Origin: Bacteroidales bacterium
GTDB lineage: Bacteria > Bacteroidota > Bacteroidia > Bacteroidales > UBA932
Length of the DNA stretch: 25,901 nucleotides
Reading direction: 5' to 3'
Assembly: GCA_017551215.1 (NCBI GenBank)
Contig: JAFZMA010000109.1
Location: forward strand, 1 to 25,901
Position numbers and translations under genes: made by a program. Positions 14,356-21,705 of this stretch are shown here, one piece after another; the first letter of the stretch is position 1, and each line of letters begins with the position of its first letter. The notes under the pieces are model-generated. The model had not been told where the DNA came from. It did no database searches and saw nothing but the letters and a program-made list of their open reading frames with translations.

Positions 14356-15380
14356 GTCAGGAGGGCGTTCAGGAGGGCTCCGTCCGTGGCATTGCCGCCA
14401 TAGTTGCTCTTTGATTTGAGATCCGTGTCCTTGATCAGGGAAATTATTCCCATGGTTTTCTTGATTGGGAAGTTTCTGGCTGCCGTCTGGTACTCCCTGA
14501 CTCTCATGGTGCCGAACACACCGGCTCTCTGGCAGGCCTGGAAGAAATCCCTCTCTCCCGCCGTAATCTCCGCCTCAACCGTAAGAAGCTGGTTAAAGTA
14601 GAAGAACATGGCGCCGAGCGTAGCCTGCACAGGGTATTTCTTTGGATTTGAAGCAAATACCTCAGCGATGGAGAATGCCCTCATTATGTTCCTTTCCCCT
14701 ATTGCCTTGCACAGCTCAAACGGATTATAGTCTCTTGAAACACCGATATTTACCTCCACATCCCTAACCTTGATTGCCGTGCCGTCCGTACCCTTCATCA
14801 GTTTGTCTATCTCCAACACTATTTTCCTCAGCGATGTCCCGGCACTCTGGGCCAGAAGTTGGGCAGCATCCTGGTCTATGGAGTAGCCCTTCTCCCGCAC
14901 GTAATCTGTAATCCACTGCGGAACTTTCCACTCGTCCAGAGGATAGGATTCCAGCACCTCCGCCTTGTCTTTCAGCTTCTTGTAGAAACCGGTACGCTTG
15001 TCCAGAGGCTTTCCGGTAAAGCTAAGCACCAGAATTGTATCCGGAGCCGGAGACGCCAGATAATACTCAAAAGGCTGAAGGCTGGAAAGTTGCTGGGCTT
15101 CCTTTACTATAATCAGCTGATAAGGACTGGCCACAGGATATCTTCTGCACAGGCAGACAATCTGCCCCGCATCGGACTCATTGCCATAGACTATGCTAAG
15201 GTTGAAGTCTTTCTGGCTCTCGTCCAGAACAGTGGAATTCAAGGCATCTATAATCACATCCGAGTAATACGGCTCCTCACCCGCCAAAACATATATACGG
15301 GAGAAATTCCGGTTGCGGATATTGTCCAGAATCTCGGAGAATTTCCTTACAGACGCTTCCTTGTCTACCTTCTGTGCCAT
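14340..15380 (-). CDS. holA: DNA polymerase III delta subunit
   Basis: A 346-residue clamp-loader subunit. The N-terminal region reads FSRIYVLAGEEPYYSDVIID, the HolA equivalent of the LxGxExYLxx motif. It is followed by the Rossmann-like region with YQLIIVKEAQQL and the middle domain (GYSIDQDAAQLLAQSAGTSLRKIVLEIDKL in shortened form), which resembles the AAA+ lid helices. HolA opens the sliding clamp together with the gamma/tau and delta' subunits in the replisome. It is divergent from the HsdR-CCA fusion gene with only 83 nt between starts. It is a single gene with a near-consensus promoter directly before the ATG. Confidence 0.92.
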   Translation of the reverse strand: MAQKVDKEASVRKFSEILDNIRNRNFSRIYVLAGEEPYYSDVIIDALNSTVLDESQKDFNLSIVYGNESDAGQIVCLCRRYPVASPYQLIIVKEAQQLSSLQPFEYYLASPAPDTILVLSFTGKPLDKRTGFYKKLKDKAEVLESYPLDEWKVPQWITDYVREKGYSIDQDAAQLLAQSAGTSLRKIVLEIDKLMKGTDGTAIKVRDVEVNIGVSRDYNPFELCKAIGERNIMRAFSIAEVFASNPKKYPVQATLGAMFFYFNQLLTVEAEITAGERDFFQACQRAGVFGTMRVREYQTAARNFPIKKTMGIISLIKDTDLKSKSNYGGNATDGALLNALLTKLFV

Positions 15381-15384
15381 ACTT

Positions 15385-15416
15385 CAAAATTAACCCCTTT
15401 TATCCAATCTTCCAAA
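15385..15416 (-). promoter_or_regulatory. Promoter of holA
   Basis: On the minus strand TTTG (15416-15413), 20 nt, then TAATTTTG (15392-15385), an exact TAnnTTTG. Only 4 nt (AAGT) separate the box from the ATG at 15380, so the mRNA should start at or next to the start codon. Confidence 0.6.
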
Positions 15417-15451
15417 AGAAAAACATCACTCCATTTTACATACAGATTCGT

Positions 15452-15459
15452 TATATTTG
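15452..15459 (+). promoter_or_regulatory. -7 promoter box of the nuclease-CCA fusion gene
   Basis: TATATTTG, an exact TAnnTTTG, ends 4 nt (TAGT) before the ATG at 15464. No clear -33 TTTG is seen. It mirrors the holA promoter geometry on the other strand and supports the ATG at 15464 over the in-frame ATG 90 nt upstream. Confidence 0.5.
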
Positions 15460-15463
15460 TAGT

Positions 15464-17311
15464 ATGGAAGAGGTTTTTGACCCGCTGAGGAAAAAATACG
15501 TGGCCCTGACTCCGGAGGAGAATGTCCGCCAGCAGTTTATCCGCTACCTGAACGAGAAGCGGGGATGGCCACTGCACATGATGGTCAGCGAGACGGAAAT
15601 CTCCATCGGCGATGTCAAGCTGCGCTGCGATATTGTCTGCTACGGAAAAGACCTTTCTCCAAAGGTGATTGTGGAATGCAAGAGGCCTACGGTAAAAATT
15701 TCTTCCAAGACCTTTGAGCAAATCTGGAATTACGCCCTCATACTCAAGGTGGAATACATTATAGCCACAAACGGCAACCATACTTTTGCCTGCCGCTATG
15801 ATGCTGACAAAAAGCAATATGTTTTCATCAGCGATATACCATCGTACGAGAGTAACAGTAACGTCGAGGAGACTGATAAAGAAAAAGAAGACTTGAAAGA
15901 GCCCGGAAACGACATATTCCTGAAAGACAAGATATTCAAGGTGATATCAGAAACTGCCGCGGAACACGGGGTGAGAGCCTTTGTAATCGGCGGCTTTGTC
16001 CGTGACTGCTTCCTCCAGAGGCCGAGGAACGATATAGACATAGTTGTGGAAGGCAGCGGAATAGAGATAGCCCAGGCCGTGGGAGAGAAAGTCCACAGCA
16101 AGGTGAGCGTGTTCAAGAACTTCGGTACCGCAATGCTTAGGCACGGCGGAAATGAGATAGAGTTCGTGGGAGCAAGGAAGGAATCCTACAACCGCAATTC
16201 CCGCAAGCCGATTGTGGAAAACGGTACACTGGAGGATGACCAGAAGCGCAGGGACTTTACTGTCAACGCCCTTGCATTCTCCTTGCAGAAAGAGGATTAC
16301 GGCAATCTTGTAGACCCGTTCGGCGGAGTTGCGGACCTTCAGAAAGGCCTGCTTCGCACACCTCTGGATCCGGACATTACCTACTCGGACGACCCTCTGA
16401 GGATGATTCGCGCCATAAGGTTTGCCACGCAGCTGAACTTTACCATTGTGCCGGAATCTATCCAGAGCATAAAGAGAAATAAAGGAAGGCTGGAGATATT
16501 GAGCAGGGAAAGAATCGCTGAGGAAATGCACAAGATTCTTCTTGCAGACAAGCCTTCAATTGGGCTGAACCTGCTTCAGCAGACAGGCCTTCTGGAAGAG
16601 TTCCTACCTCAGTTAGCTGCCCTTCAGGGAGTTGAGACAATGGAGGGCCGGGGCCACAAGGAGAACTTTGCCCACACTCTTCAGGTTCTGGACAACGTGG
16701 CCAGCAAATCGGATAACCTTTGGCTAAGATGGGCCGCCCTCCTGCATGATATAGGCAAGCCTGCCACAAAGAAGTATGAACCGGGTACCGGATGGACTTT
16801 CCACGGACACGAATTCATTGGTTCCAAGATGGTTCCGGCCATTTTCAAGCAACTGAAGATGCCACTGAACGAGAAAATGAAATACGTGCAGAAACTTGTG
16901 GCACTACATTTGAGACCAATAGCCCTTGTGGAAGACACTGTAACGGATTCCGCCGTGAGGAGACTGCTATTTGACGCGGGAGACGACATAGACGACCTGA
17001 TGACTCTCTGCGAGGCGGACATAACCTCCAAGAACGAGTCTAAAGTCAGGCGGCTGAAATCCAACTTCCAGCTTGTAAGACAGAAACTTGTGGAGGTGGA
17101 GGCCAAAGACGCCATACGTAATTTCAAGAACCCTATTACCGGGGAACTTGTAATGGAATACTACGGCATAGAGCCATGCAACCTGATTGGCCAGATTAAG
17201 GAATACGTGAAGGAAGCCATACTGGACGGAAAGATAGAAAACAACTTTGACCAGGCCTTTGAACTGATGAAAAAGAAAGGAGAAGAACTGGGCCTTATAC
17301 ACAAGGAATAA
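15464..17311 (+). CDS. Fusion of HsdR-N-type PD-(D/E)XK nuclease domain with CCA tRNA nucleotidyltransferase
   Basis: One uninterrupted 615-residue frame holds two proteins that are normally separate. Residues about 1-128 form an HSDR_N_2-type restriction-endonuclease fold with Asp56 (LRCDIV), Glu71/Lys73 (VIVECKRP) and the QxxxY motif Gln86/Tyr90 (FEQIWNY), so the nuclease core looks intact. A charged linker (about 130-150) follows. Residues about 152-615 are a complete CCA-adding enzyme: GGFVRD at 176-181, metal-binding DID at 190-192, RRDFTVNALAF, then an HD domain with LLHDIGK (His428/Asp429). The enzyme adds or repairs the 3' CCA of tRNAs in the cytoplasm. A separate HSDR_N_2 protein next to holA is familiar in Bacteroidetes; its joining to the CCA enzyme is unusual. 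The ATG at 15464 directly follows a -7 box. Two envelope genes follow at 18-19 nt spacing. Confidence 0.9.
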   Translation: MEEVFDPLRKKYVALTPEENVRQQFIRYLNEKRGWPLHMMVSETEISIGDVKLRCDIVCYGKDLSPKVIVECKRPTVKISSKTFEQIWNYALILKVEYIIATNGNHTFACRYDADKKQYVFISDIPSYESNSNVEETDKEKEDLKEPGNDIFLKDKIFKVISETAAEHGVRAFVIGGFVRDCFLQRPRNDIDIVVEGSGIEIAQAVGEKVHSKVSVFKNFGTAMLRHGGNEIEFVGARKESYNRNSRKPIVENGTLEDDQKRRDFTVNALAFSLQKEDYGNLVDPFGGVADLQKGLLRTPLDPDITYSDDPLRMIRAIRFATQLNFTIVPESIQSIKRNKGRLEILSRERIAEEMHKILLADKPSIGLNLLQQTGLLEEFLPQLAALQGVETMEGRGHKENFAHTLQVLDNVASKSDNLWLRWAALLHDIGKPATKKYEPGTGWTFHGHEFIGSKMVPAIFKQLKMPLNEKMKYVQKLVALHLRPIALVEDTVTDSAVRRLLFDAGDDIDDLMTLCEADITSKNESKVRRLKSNFQLVRQKLVEVEAKDAIRNFKNPITGELVMEYYGIEPCNLIGQIKEYVKEAILDGKIENNFDQAFELMKKKGEELGLIHKE

Positions 17312-17329
17312 CATTTAAACATAAAGGAT

Positions 17330-17878
17330 ATGAAAAAGATCTTATTGGTTGCTGCGGCTGTATTTATGTCTATCTCAGCGATGACAGCCCAGGACAGGCC
17401 TCAAGGACCTGGCGGAGAGCGCCCTAAACAAACCACTCCAAAAGAAAGGGCCCAGATGCAGGCAGACAGGCTTAACAAAGAGCTCAATCTCACGGAAAAA
17501 CAGTACAAGAAAGTTTACAAGGCCATCCTCAACAGGGAAAAAGAGGTGGCTAACCTCATGCCTCAGGGAAGGCCAGGAGGAATGCGTCCTGGCGGAATGA
17601 GACCTGGCGGAATGGGCTCCGGCGGAGTTAGACCTCCTGAGGGAATGAACGGTCAGAGGCCAAGAAATACGGAAATGAACAGCACACAGGAACAGGTTAA
17701 GGCCTCCAGGGAAAGATGCGACAAGAAAATCAAGAAGGTTCTTTCGGATGAACAGTATGCAAAGTACGAGGAACTGGAAGCTCAGAGGCAGAAAGAGATG
17801 ATGGACCGCATGAGGAAAATGAGAGGCGGCCAGAACCGCGGCCCTCAGGGACAACGTCCTCAGCAACCTCAGAACTAA
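17330..17878 (+). CDS. DUF4890-like periplasmic protein with GGMRP repeats
   Basis: A 182-residue secreted protein with signal peptide MKKILLVAAAVFMSISAMTA cut before QDRP. Residues about 38-80 (RLNKELNLTEKQYKKVYKAI) and 120-165 (CDKKIKKVLSDEQYAKYEEL) are two helical blocks. They resemble the LTxxQ/Spy-like helices of DUF4890 proteins of Bacteroidetes, which are thought to be envelope stress or chaperone-like proteins. The two helical blocks are separated by a Gly/Met/Arg/Pro stretch encoded by a 15-bp tandem repeat. The C-terminus is rich in Gln, Arg, Gly and Pro. The gene begins 18 nt after the fusion gene and precedes an L,D-transpeptidase. The exact function is unknown. Confidence 0.75.
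   Translation: MKKILLVAAAVFMSISAMTAQDRPQGPGGERPKQTTPKERAQMQADRLNKELNLTEKQYKKVYKAILNREKEVANLMPQGRPGGMRPGGMRPGGMGSGGVRPPEGMNGQRPRNTEMNSTQEQVKASRERCDKKIKKVLSDEQYAKYEELEAQRQKEMMDRMRKMRGGQNRGPQGQRPQQPQN
17576..17635 (+). repeat. Four 15-bp tandem repeats (GGMRP coding)
   Basis: Four in-frame 15-bp units (17576, 17591, 17606, 17621), each a variant of GGCGGAATGAGACCT, encode GGMRP, GGMRP, GGMGS and GGVRP. Units 3 and 4 have diverged. The repeat can change copy number without shifting the frame. Confidence 0.85.
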
Positions 17879-17897
17879 AGCAAAACACCAGGAATAC

Positions 17898-18473
17898 ATG
17901 AAATTCTTTACAAACGCATTCGTTATGGCTGCAGTGGTTTTATGCTGCGGCCTTAACGCTTTTTCCCAAGGAAAAACTCCGGCAGACAGCAAAAAGGCGG
18001 AAAGAAAGGTTCACTACAGCGGAACTTTCCCAAAAAGCACATCGTACATAGTAATCTCCAAAAAGGAGCTTACTCTGTATGTGTATGCAAAGGTCAAGGG
18101 AGAGAAAACCCTAATCGCCGAGTATCCGGTATGCGTTGGAAAGAACAAAGGCAACAAGCAGAAAAAGGGAGATATGAGGACCCCAGAATCTCCTGAGGGA
18201 AAGCCGTTTAAAGTGTCACAGATCCAGCCTTCCGGATACTGGAAACACGACTTTGGAGACGGGAGGGGAAGCATCCTCTCATACGGGAAATGGTTCATAA
18301 GGCTAAACACTTACAAATGGAGCGGCATAGGAATCCACGGCAGCACCAACAACGAGGAGAGCGTGCCTGGACGTGGCAGTGAGGGTTGTGTCCGCCTCCG
18401 CGATGAAGACATCATCCACCTCAAGGAGCATTATGTCTGGGTGGGTATGCCTGTAACCATCCTCCCCGACTGA
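17898..18473 (+). CDS. L,D-transpeptidase (YkuD family), secreted
   Basis: A 191-residue protein with a signal peptide (cut near NAFSQ). The YkuD domain covers about 48-190. The catalytic motif is complete: His147 in GIGIHGS, then Ser-Glu-Gly-Cys164-Val-Arg (SEGCVRLRDEDI). These enzymes form 3-3 peptidoglycan crosslinks or attach proteins to peptidoglycan in the periplasm, or act in related amide exchange. The segment PVCVGKNKGNKQKKGDMRTPES matches the substrate-binding loop of the family. It starts 19 nt after the DUF4890-like gene, so it is in the same transcript as the fusion gene and this neighbour. Confidence 0.92.
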   Translation: MKFFTNAFVMAAVVLCCGLNAFSQGKTPADSKKAERKVHYSGTFPKSTSYIVISKKELTLYVYAKVKGEKTLIAEYPVCVGKNKGNKQKKGDMRTPESPEGKPFKVSQIQPSGYWKHDFGDGRGSILSYGKWFIRLNTYKWSGIGIHGSTNNEESVPGRGSEGCVRLRDEDIIHLKEHYVWVGMPVTILPD

Positions 18474-18487
18474 TGCCGGGAAGGCGA

Positions 18488-18518
18488 TTTGCGAATCATG
18501 CCCGTTTTTCATACCTTG
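18488..18518 (+). promoter_or_regulatory. Likely promoter of the aldo/keto reductase gene
   Basis: TTTG (18488-18491), 20 nt, then TACCTTG (18512-18518), which lacks one T of TAnnTTTG. The predicted start lies about 40 nt before the ATG at 18564. It sits in the 90-nt gap after the transpeptidase gene. Confidence 0.4.
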
Positions 18519-18563
18519 CTAAACGAATCATATCAATAATACCTTCAACACGCCCCGCGTATT

Positions 18564-19886
18564 ATGAAAGACAACAAAGACATCAGCAGAAGAAAAGCCC
18601 TGAAACTTATGGGATTGGGAGCTGCGGCAATGGCTGCCAGCACCTTTTCTTTCAAGAACAACCCGTTTCTGAACAACCTGCAGGCCAAGGCCCTGGACGG
18701 AGACATCAAACCAGTTGACAAGAAGCTCAACTACAAGAACGGAGAGATGGTTTCCATGCTTGGATTCGGATGCATGAGATTCCCTACTATCGGAAAAGGC
18801 AGAACCGCACCTATAGATGTTGCCAAGGCGGAAGAACTGGTGGACTATGCCTACGCCCACGGCATCAACTACTACGATACCGCGTATATCTATCACGGAG
18901 GAAAGAGTGAAGGTGTCATAGGCAACGCCCTCAAGAAGTATCCTAGAAACACCTGGCTGCTTGCAGATAAGATGCCTACGTTTGCCATCAACAGCAAAGA
19001 CGATATTCCGAGAATCTTTGAGGAGCAGCTTCAGAGATGCGGAGTGGAATACTTTGACTATTATCTTCTGCATTCCATATCCAAACAGAGCAGCTACGAA
19101 AAAGTATACGAGGAGTTTGGCGGATACGAGTATCTGGCTGAACAGAAGCGTAAAGGAAGGATCAAGAGTCTTGGATTCTCTTTCCACTCGGACCGCGCCT
19201 GCTGGGACTATGTGATTGACAAGCATCCGTGGGATTTTGTCCAGATCCAGCTCAACTACATAGACTGGAAAGAGGACGGAGAGTATCTTTACAATTCCCT
19301 GGCGGAAAGGAAGATTCCGGCAATAATCATGGAACCTCTCCTGGGCGGAAGACTTGCCAGCCTGTCCGACAGCGCAAACAAGATCCTCAAGGACAAGAAT
19401 CCGGACCGCAGCATCGCATCCTGGGCTTTCAGATATCTGGGAAGCCTTCCAAACGTGCTCGTAAGCCTGAGCGGAATGACCTATATGGAGCATCTTGTGG
19501 ATAACCTCAAGAGCTACACGGATTTCAAGCCTTTGACCCTGGATGAGCAGACCACTCTCCAGAAAGCCATCCTGGAATATCAGAGCTACAAGAGAATCAA
19601 CTGCACCGCATGCCGTTACTGCATGCCTTGCCCGTTTGAGGTTGAAATTCCGTCTGTATTTGCAACTTACAACAAGCTGGTTATGGACGGAAATGTTCCG
19701 GACAAGGAAAACCAGAGCGAGAGCGAATACGCAAAGAAGAAGGCTGCATTTGCAAATGCCTTCCGCAAGGAATTTGCCAAGGGCGGAGGCCCTGAAACCT
19801 GCACAGGCTGCCAGGAATGCCTTGCAAAATGCCCTCAGCACCTCCCTATCCCGGACCTGATGGAAAGAATTTCAAAAGAATTTTAA
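18564..19886 (+). CDS. Aldo/keto reductase with C-terminal 4Fe-4S clusters and Tat signal (COG1453 type)
   Basis: A 440-residue protein. The N-terminus has a twin-arginine signal, SRRKALKLMGLGAAAMAAS, which suggests export of a folded cofactor-bearing protein. Residues about 55-345 form an AKR barrel with the usual tetrad in YYDTAYIYHG (Asp, Tyr), LLADKMP (Lys) and YYLLHS (His). The C-terminus has two cysteine clusters: CTACRYCMPCP and CTGCQECLAKCPQHLPIP, the second a ferredoxin-type 4Fe-4S site. Such proteins are widespread in anaerobes, with unknown substrates and an inferred redox role. The small lipoprotein begins 20 nt downstream. Confidence 0.9.
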   Translation: MKDNKDISRRKALKLMGLGAAAMAASTFSFKNNPFLNNLQAKALDGDIKPVDKKLNYKNGEMVSMLGFGCMRFPTIGKGRTAPIDVAKAEELVDYAYAHGINYYDTAYIYHGGKSEGVIGNALKKYPRNTWLLADKMPTFAINSKDDIPRIFEEQLQRCGVEYFDYYLLHSISKQSSYEKVYEEFGGYEYLAEQKRKGRIKSLGFSFHSDRACWDYVIDKHPWDFVQIQLNYIDWKEDGEYLYNSLAERKIPAIIMEPLLGGRLASLSDSANKILKDKNPDRSIASWAFRYLGSLPNVLVSLSGMTYMEHLVDNLKSYTDFKPLTLDEQTTLQKAILEYQSYKRINCTACRYCMPCPFEVEIPSVFATYNKLVMDGNVPDKENQSESEYAKKKAAFANAFRKEFAKGGGPETCTGCQECLAKCPQHLPIPDLMERISKEF

Positions 19887-19906
19887 TTAACCCTAAAAAA
19901 ACTATT

Positions 19907-20281
19907 ATGAAAAAGACTTTTTTAATGCTGGTTTGCACAGCTCTTATTGGTGCATTCGTGGTTTCCTGTGGTAACAAAAAGGCTGGAGACAACAATAACG
20001 AGGTAGCTACCGAACAGGTGGTTGAAGAGGGTTCTGCAGAAGCCAATGCCGCCATAGCAGAAGCAGAGGCTATTTTCAACGAAGTGCTAGAGGTTTCAAA
20101 GAAAGCCGAGGCCAAAGAAATAACTTCAGAACAAGCATTGGGTGCCATATTGGAGCTGGCATCAAAGGATGCTAAATGGGACAAGAAATACAAGAAACTG
20201 ACAGAATCCGACTATACTCCAGCTCAATGGCAGCACTTGCAGGAGATGAAGGCAAAGGTAAAGGAGCTGATGTCAAAGTAA
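19907..20281 (+). CDS. Small lipoprotein of unknown function
   Basis: A 124-residue protein from the ATG at 19907. The longer open frame overlaps the reductase and has no signal peptide. The signal peptide ends in lipobox VVSC with Cys21. After a short Asn/Glu-rich tether comes an acidic, Ala/Glu-rich helical region (about 42-100) and a Lys-rich end that looks like one more helix. I recognise no family. It probably shares the reductase transcript, since the gap is 20 nt and a terminator follows 38 nt after its stop. Confidence 0.82.
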   Translation: MKKTFLMLVCTALIGAFVVSCGNKKAGDNNNEVATEQVVEEGSAEANAAIAEAEAIFNEVLEVSKKAEAKEITSEQALGAILELASKDAKWDKKYKKLTESDYTPAQWQHLQEMKAKVKELMSK

Positions 20282-20318
20282 CCCATAGAAAGAACACACG
20301 GCAACTAATTATAACAAG

Positions 20319-20352
20319 AGAAACACGGACGATTCCGCCCGTGTTTCTTTAT
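20319..20352 (+). terminator. Rho-independent terminator after the small lipoprotein gene
   Basis: AGAAACACGG (20319-20328) pairs perfectly with CCGTGTTTCT (20339-20348) around a 10-nt loop. It is followed by T-rich sequence (TTATTTC). Confidence 0.88.
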
Positions 20353-20387
20353 TTCGCAGAAATATATAAGATATTACATACTCTAAG

Positions 20388-20412
20388 TAGTATATACATA
20401 TATGATATACTA
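20388..20412. promoter_or_regulatory. Palindromic AT-rich site upstream of the Bro-N gene (operator-like)
   Basis: TAGTATAT (20388-20395) and ATATACTA (20405-20412) are exact inverted repeats with a 9-nt spacer. They lie in the AT-rich gap 126 nt before the Bro-N start. The symmetry fits a dimeric regulator site, but AT-rich DNA produces such palindromes by chance, so this is weak. The remaining gap up to 20538 shows no convincing TAnnTTTG box. Confidence 0.3.
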
Positions 20413-20537
20413 TGAATATTTTGTATATAGCAGAATTTTAGCTGATTGCGTTCTTTGACATATGGCAAGAAAATGTTAAAAATATTCGTTTTTTAGGATG
20501 ATTGTTCATACCTTTACTTCTGTAAAGACATGTGCGT

Positions 20538-21380
20538 ATGAGCAAGAAAGAAGCATTGCAGTTGTTCGGTGACAGAAAGATCCGCACTGCGTGGAATGAA
20601 GAAGAGGAGAGATGGTATTTCTCTGTGGTTGATGTTGTGGCTGTTCTGACAGATAGCAGTAATCCGTCGGATTATCTTAAAAAATTACGTTCCAGGGATC
20701 CCGAATTGTCAAAAGGATGGGGACAAATTGTCACCCCCCTTCCTATGAAGACTCCTGGAGGCACTCAAAATGTTAATTGCTCAGATCAAGAGGGCATTTT
20801 TAGGATTATTCAGTCTATTCCATCTCCCAAGGCGGAACCATTCAAGTTATGGATGGCCAAAGTGGCTAGCGAAAGAGTTGATGAAATCCAAGATCCTGAA
20901 CTGGCGATAGACCGAGGATATGAGTATTATCGCCGGCTGGGATATTCAGAAGCCTGGATAAATGAGAGAATGAAGGGAAAGGAGGCCAGAAAAGCCCTTA
21001 CGGATGAATGGCAAAGGACGGGAGTGTCTGGGCAGCAATATGCATCCCTGACTGATATCATAACCAAAGAATGGTCTGGGATGACAACCAAGCAGTATAA
21101 GAATTATAAGGGACTCAAGAAAGAGAATCTTAGAGACCACATGACACGAACTGAAAGTGTTTTGAATACACTTGCTGAGGTTGCTACAACAGAATTATCC
21201 CAAAAAGAAGATCCTAATGGATATAAAGAGCAGACTGTTGTCGCCAAGAAGGGAGGAAATGTCGCGGCTACAGCGCGAAAGGCACTAGAAAAGCAATTAG
21301 GAAGAAGTGTGATTACAAAGCAGAACGCAAAATCCCTAAAGAGCCGGAAAGCCCCGAAGGAGTTGGGCAATGTAAATTAA
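20538..21380 (+). CDS. Bro-N domain protein, DinD-like
   Basis: A 280-residue protein from the ATG at 20538 (MSKKEALQLF); a GTG 2 codons upstream is less likely. The Bro-N domain (about 1-105) shows RKIRTAWNEEEERWYFSVVD and the block FRIIQSIPSPKAEPFKLWMA, both typical of the chromosomal Bro-N/DinD-like family. The C-terminal half has AILTDEI-like and GMTTKQYKNYKGLKKENLRD segments. E. coli DinD is damage-inducible and antagonises RecA; transfer of that role here is uncertain. The gene and its leader are visibly AT-richer than neighbours and use more A/T-ending codons, which suggests lateral acquisition. It stands alone between two terminator/promoter boundaries. Confidence 0.85.
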   Translation: MSKKEALQLFGDRKIRTAWNEEEERWYFSVVDVVAVLTDSSNPSDYLKKLRSRDPELSKGWGQIVTPLPMKTPGGTQNVNCSDQEGIFRIIQSIPSPKAEPFKLWMAKVASERVDEIQDPELAIDRGYEYYRRLGYSEAWINERMKGKEARKALTDEWQRTGVSGQQYASLTDIITKEWSGMTTKQYKNYKGLKKENLRDHMTRTESVLNTLAEVATTELSQKEDPNGYKEQTVVAKKGGNVAATARKALEKQLGRSVITKQNAKSLKSRKAPKELGNVN

Positions 21381-21391
21381 AAATAGATTAG

Positions 21392-21399
21392 TATCTTTG
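21392..21399 (+). promoter_or_regulatory. -7 promoter box of the copper gene
   Basis: TATCTTTG is an exact TAnnTTTG match, 18 nt before the ATG at 21418. The -33 position reads AATG, a partial match. No CueR- or CsoR-type operator could be recognised. Confidence 0.5.
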
Positions 21400-21417
21400 G
21401 ATTGGGAATCCTAAAAA

Positions 21418-21705
21418 ATGGTAAAGCAGAGTTTTGCGGTTAAGAATATGATGTGCGCCATGTGCGTTGCGCACGTAAGGAAGGCCATTGAAGGGCTGGA
21501 TGGGGTTAAGGACGTGAACGTTAACCTTGCATCCAACAGCGTTCTCATAGAATACGACGAGGGCAAGATTAACCCGCAGAAGATTAAGGAAGCCGTAGTT
21601 GCTGCCGGATATGATATGGATGTAACTCCGCTTTCAGGAGCCGCAGACGACACAGACGAAAAAAAAAAGTCAAAGGGCTTCTTAGGAAAACTGTTGGGGC
21701 GATAA
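21418..21705 (+). CDS. Copper-binding HMA domain; zero-frame product of copA (CopZ-like chaperone)
   Basis: A 95-residue protein with one heavy-metal-associated domain (about 3-70). The metal site is MMCAMC (Cys13 and Cys16, CxxC), followed by the usual beta-alpha-beta-beta-alpha-beta pattern ([20 protein letters not shown]). After a short acidic linker it passes through three Lys codons in an A10 run, then ends 11 codons later at TAA 21703-21705. The region 3' of the run makes no sense as HMA sequence. The -1 frame continues directly into CopA. This product alone would be a soluble copper chaperone, as the truncated CopA(Z) of E. coli is. A simple indel in the A run is the alternative. Confidence 0.85.
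   Translation: MVKQSFAVKNMMCAMCVAHVRKAIEGLDGVKDVNVNLASNSVLIEYDEGKINPQKIKEAVVAAGYDMDVTPLSGAADDTDEKKKSKGFLGKLLGR
21659..21669 (+). promoter_or_regulatory. Slippery site for -1 frameshifting in copA
   Basis: Ten A (21659-21668) and a G give zero-frame codons GAA AAA AAA AAG. This places the heptamer A AAA AAG (21663-21669) in the correct frame, the same heptamer as E. coli dnaX. A -1 slip continues with GTC at 21669 and opens the CopA frame. Downstream, TGGG-GCGA (21695-21702) can pair with TCGC (21709-21712) and CCCA (21717-21720), with the zero-frame stop in or beside the loop. The 25-nt spacing is longer than usual for a stimulator. A10 could also allow transcriptional slippage. Confidence 0.6.

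Noticed and set aside
15374..15463. 30-codon N-terminal extension of the nuclease-CCA fusion
   Set aside because: It would place the start inside the holA promoter and coding end, and the TATATTTG box lies between the two ATGs.
18477..18509. Possible terminator after the L,D-transpeptidase gene (CGGG/CCCG then T5)
   Set aside because: The stem is only 4 bp with a loop of about 20 nt and overlaps the likely promoter of the next gene.
18528..19841. 437-codon open frame on the minus strand opposite the aldo/keto reductase
   Set aside because: The plus strand has Tat, AKR and ferredoxin motifs in order; the antisense frame shows none and has no promoter-like start region.
20455..20500. TTGACA-like box with downstream A/T stretch before the Bro-N gene as a sigma70-type promoter
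   Set aside because: Bacteroidetes do not use the E. coli -35/-10 consensus, and the -7 position does not match TAnnTTTG. In AT-rich DNA such matches are expected by chance.
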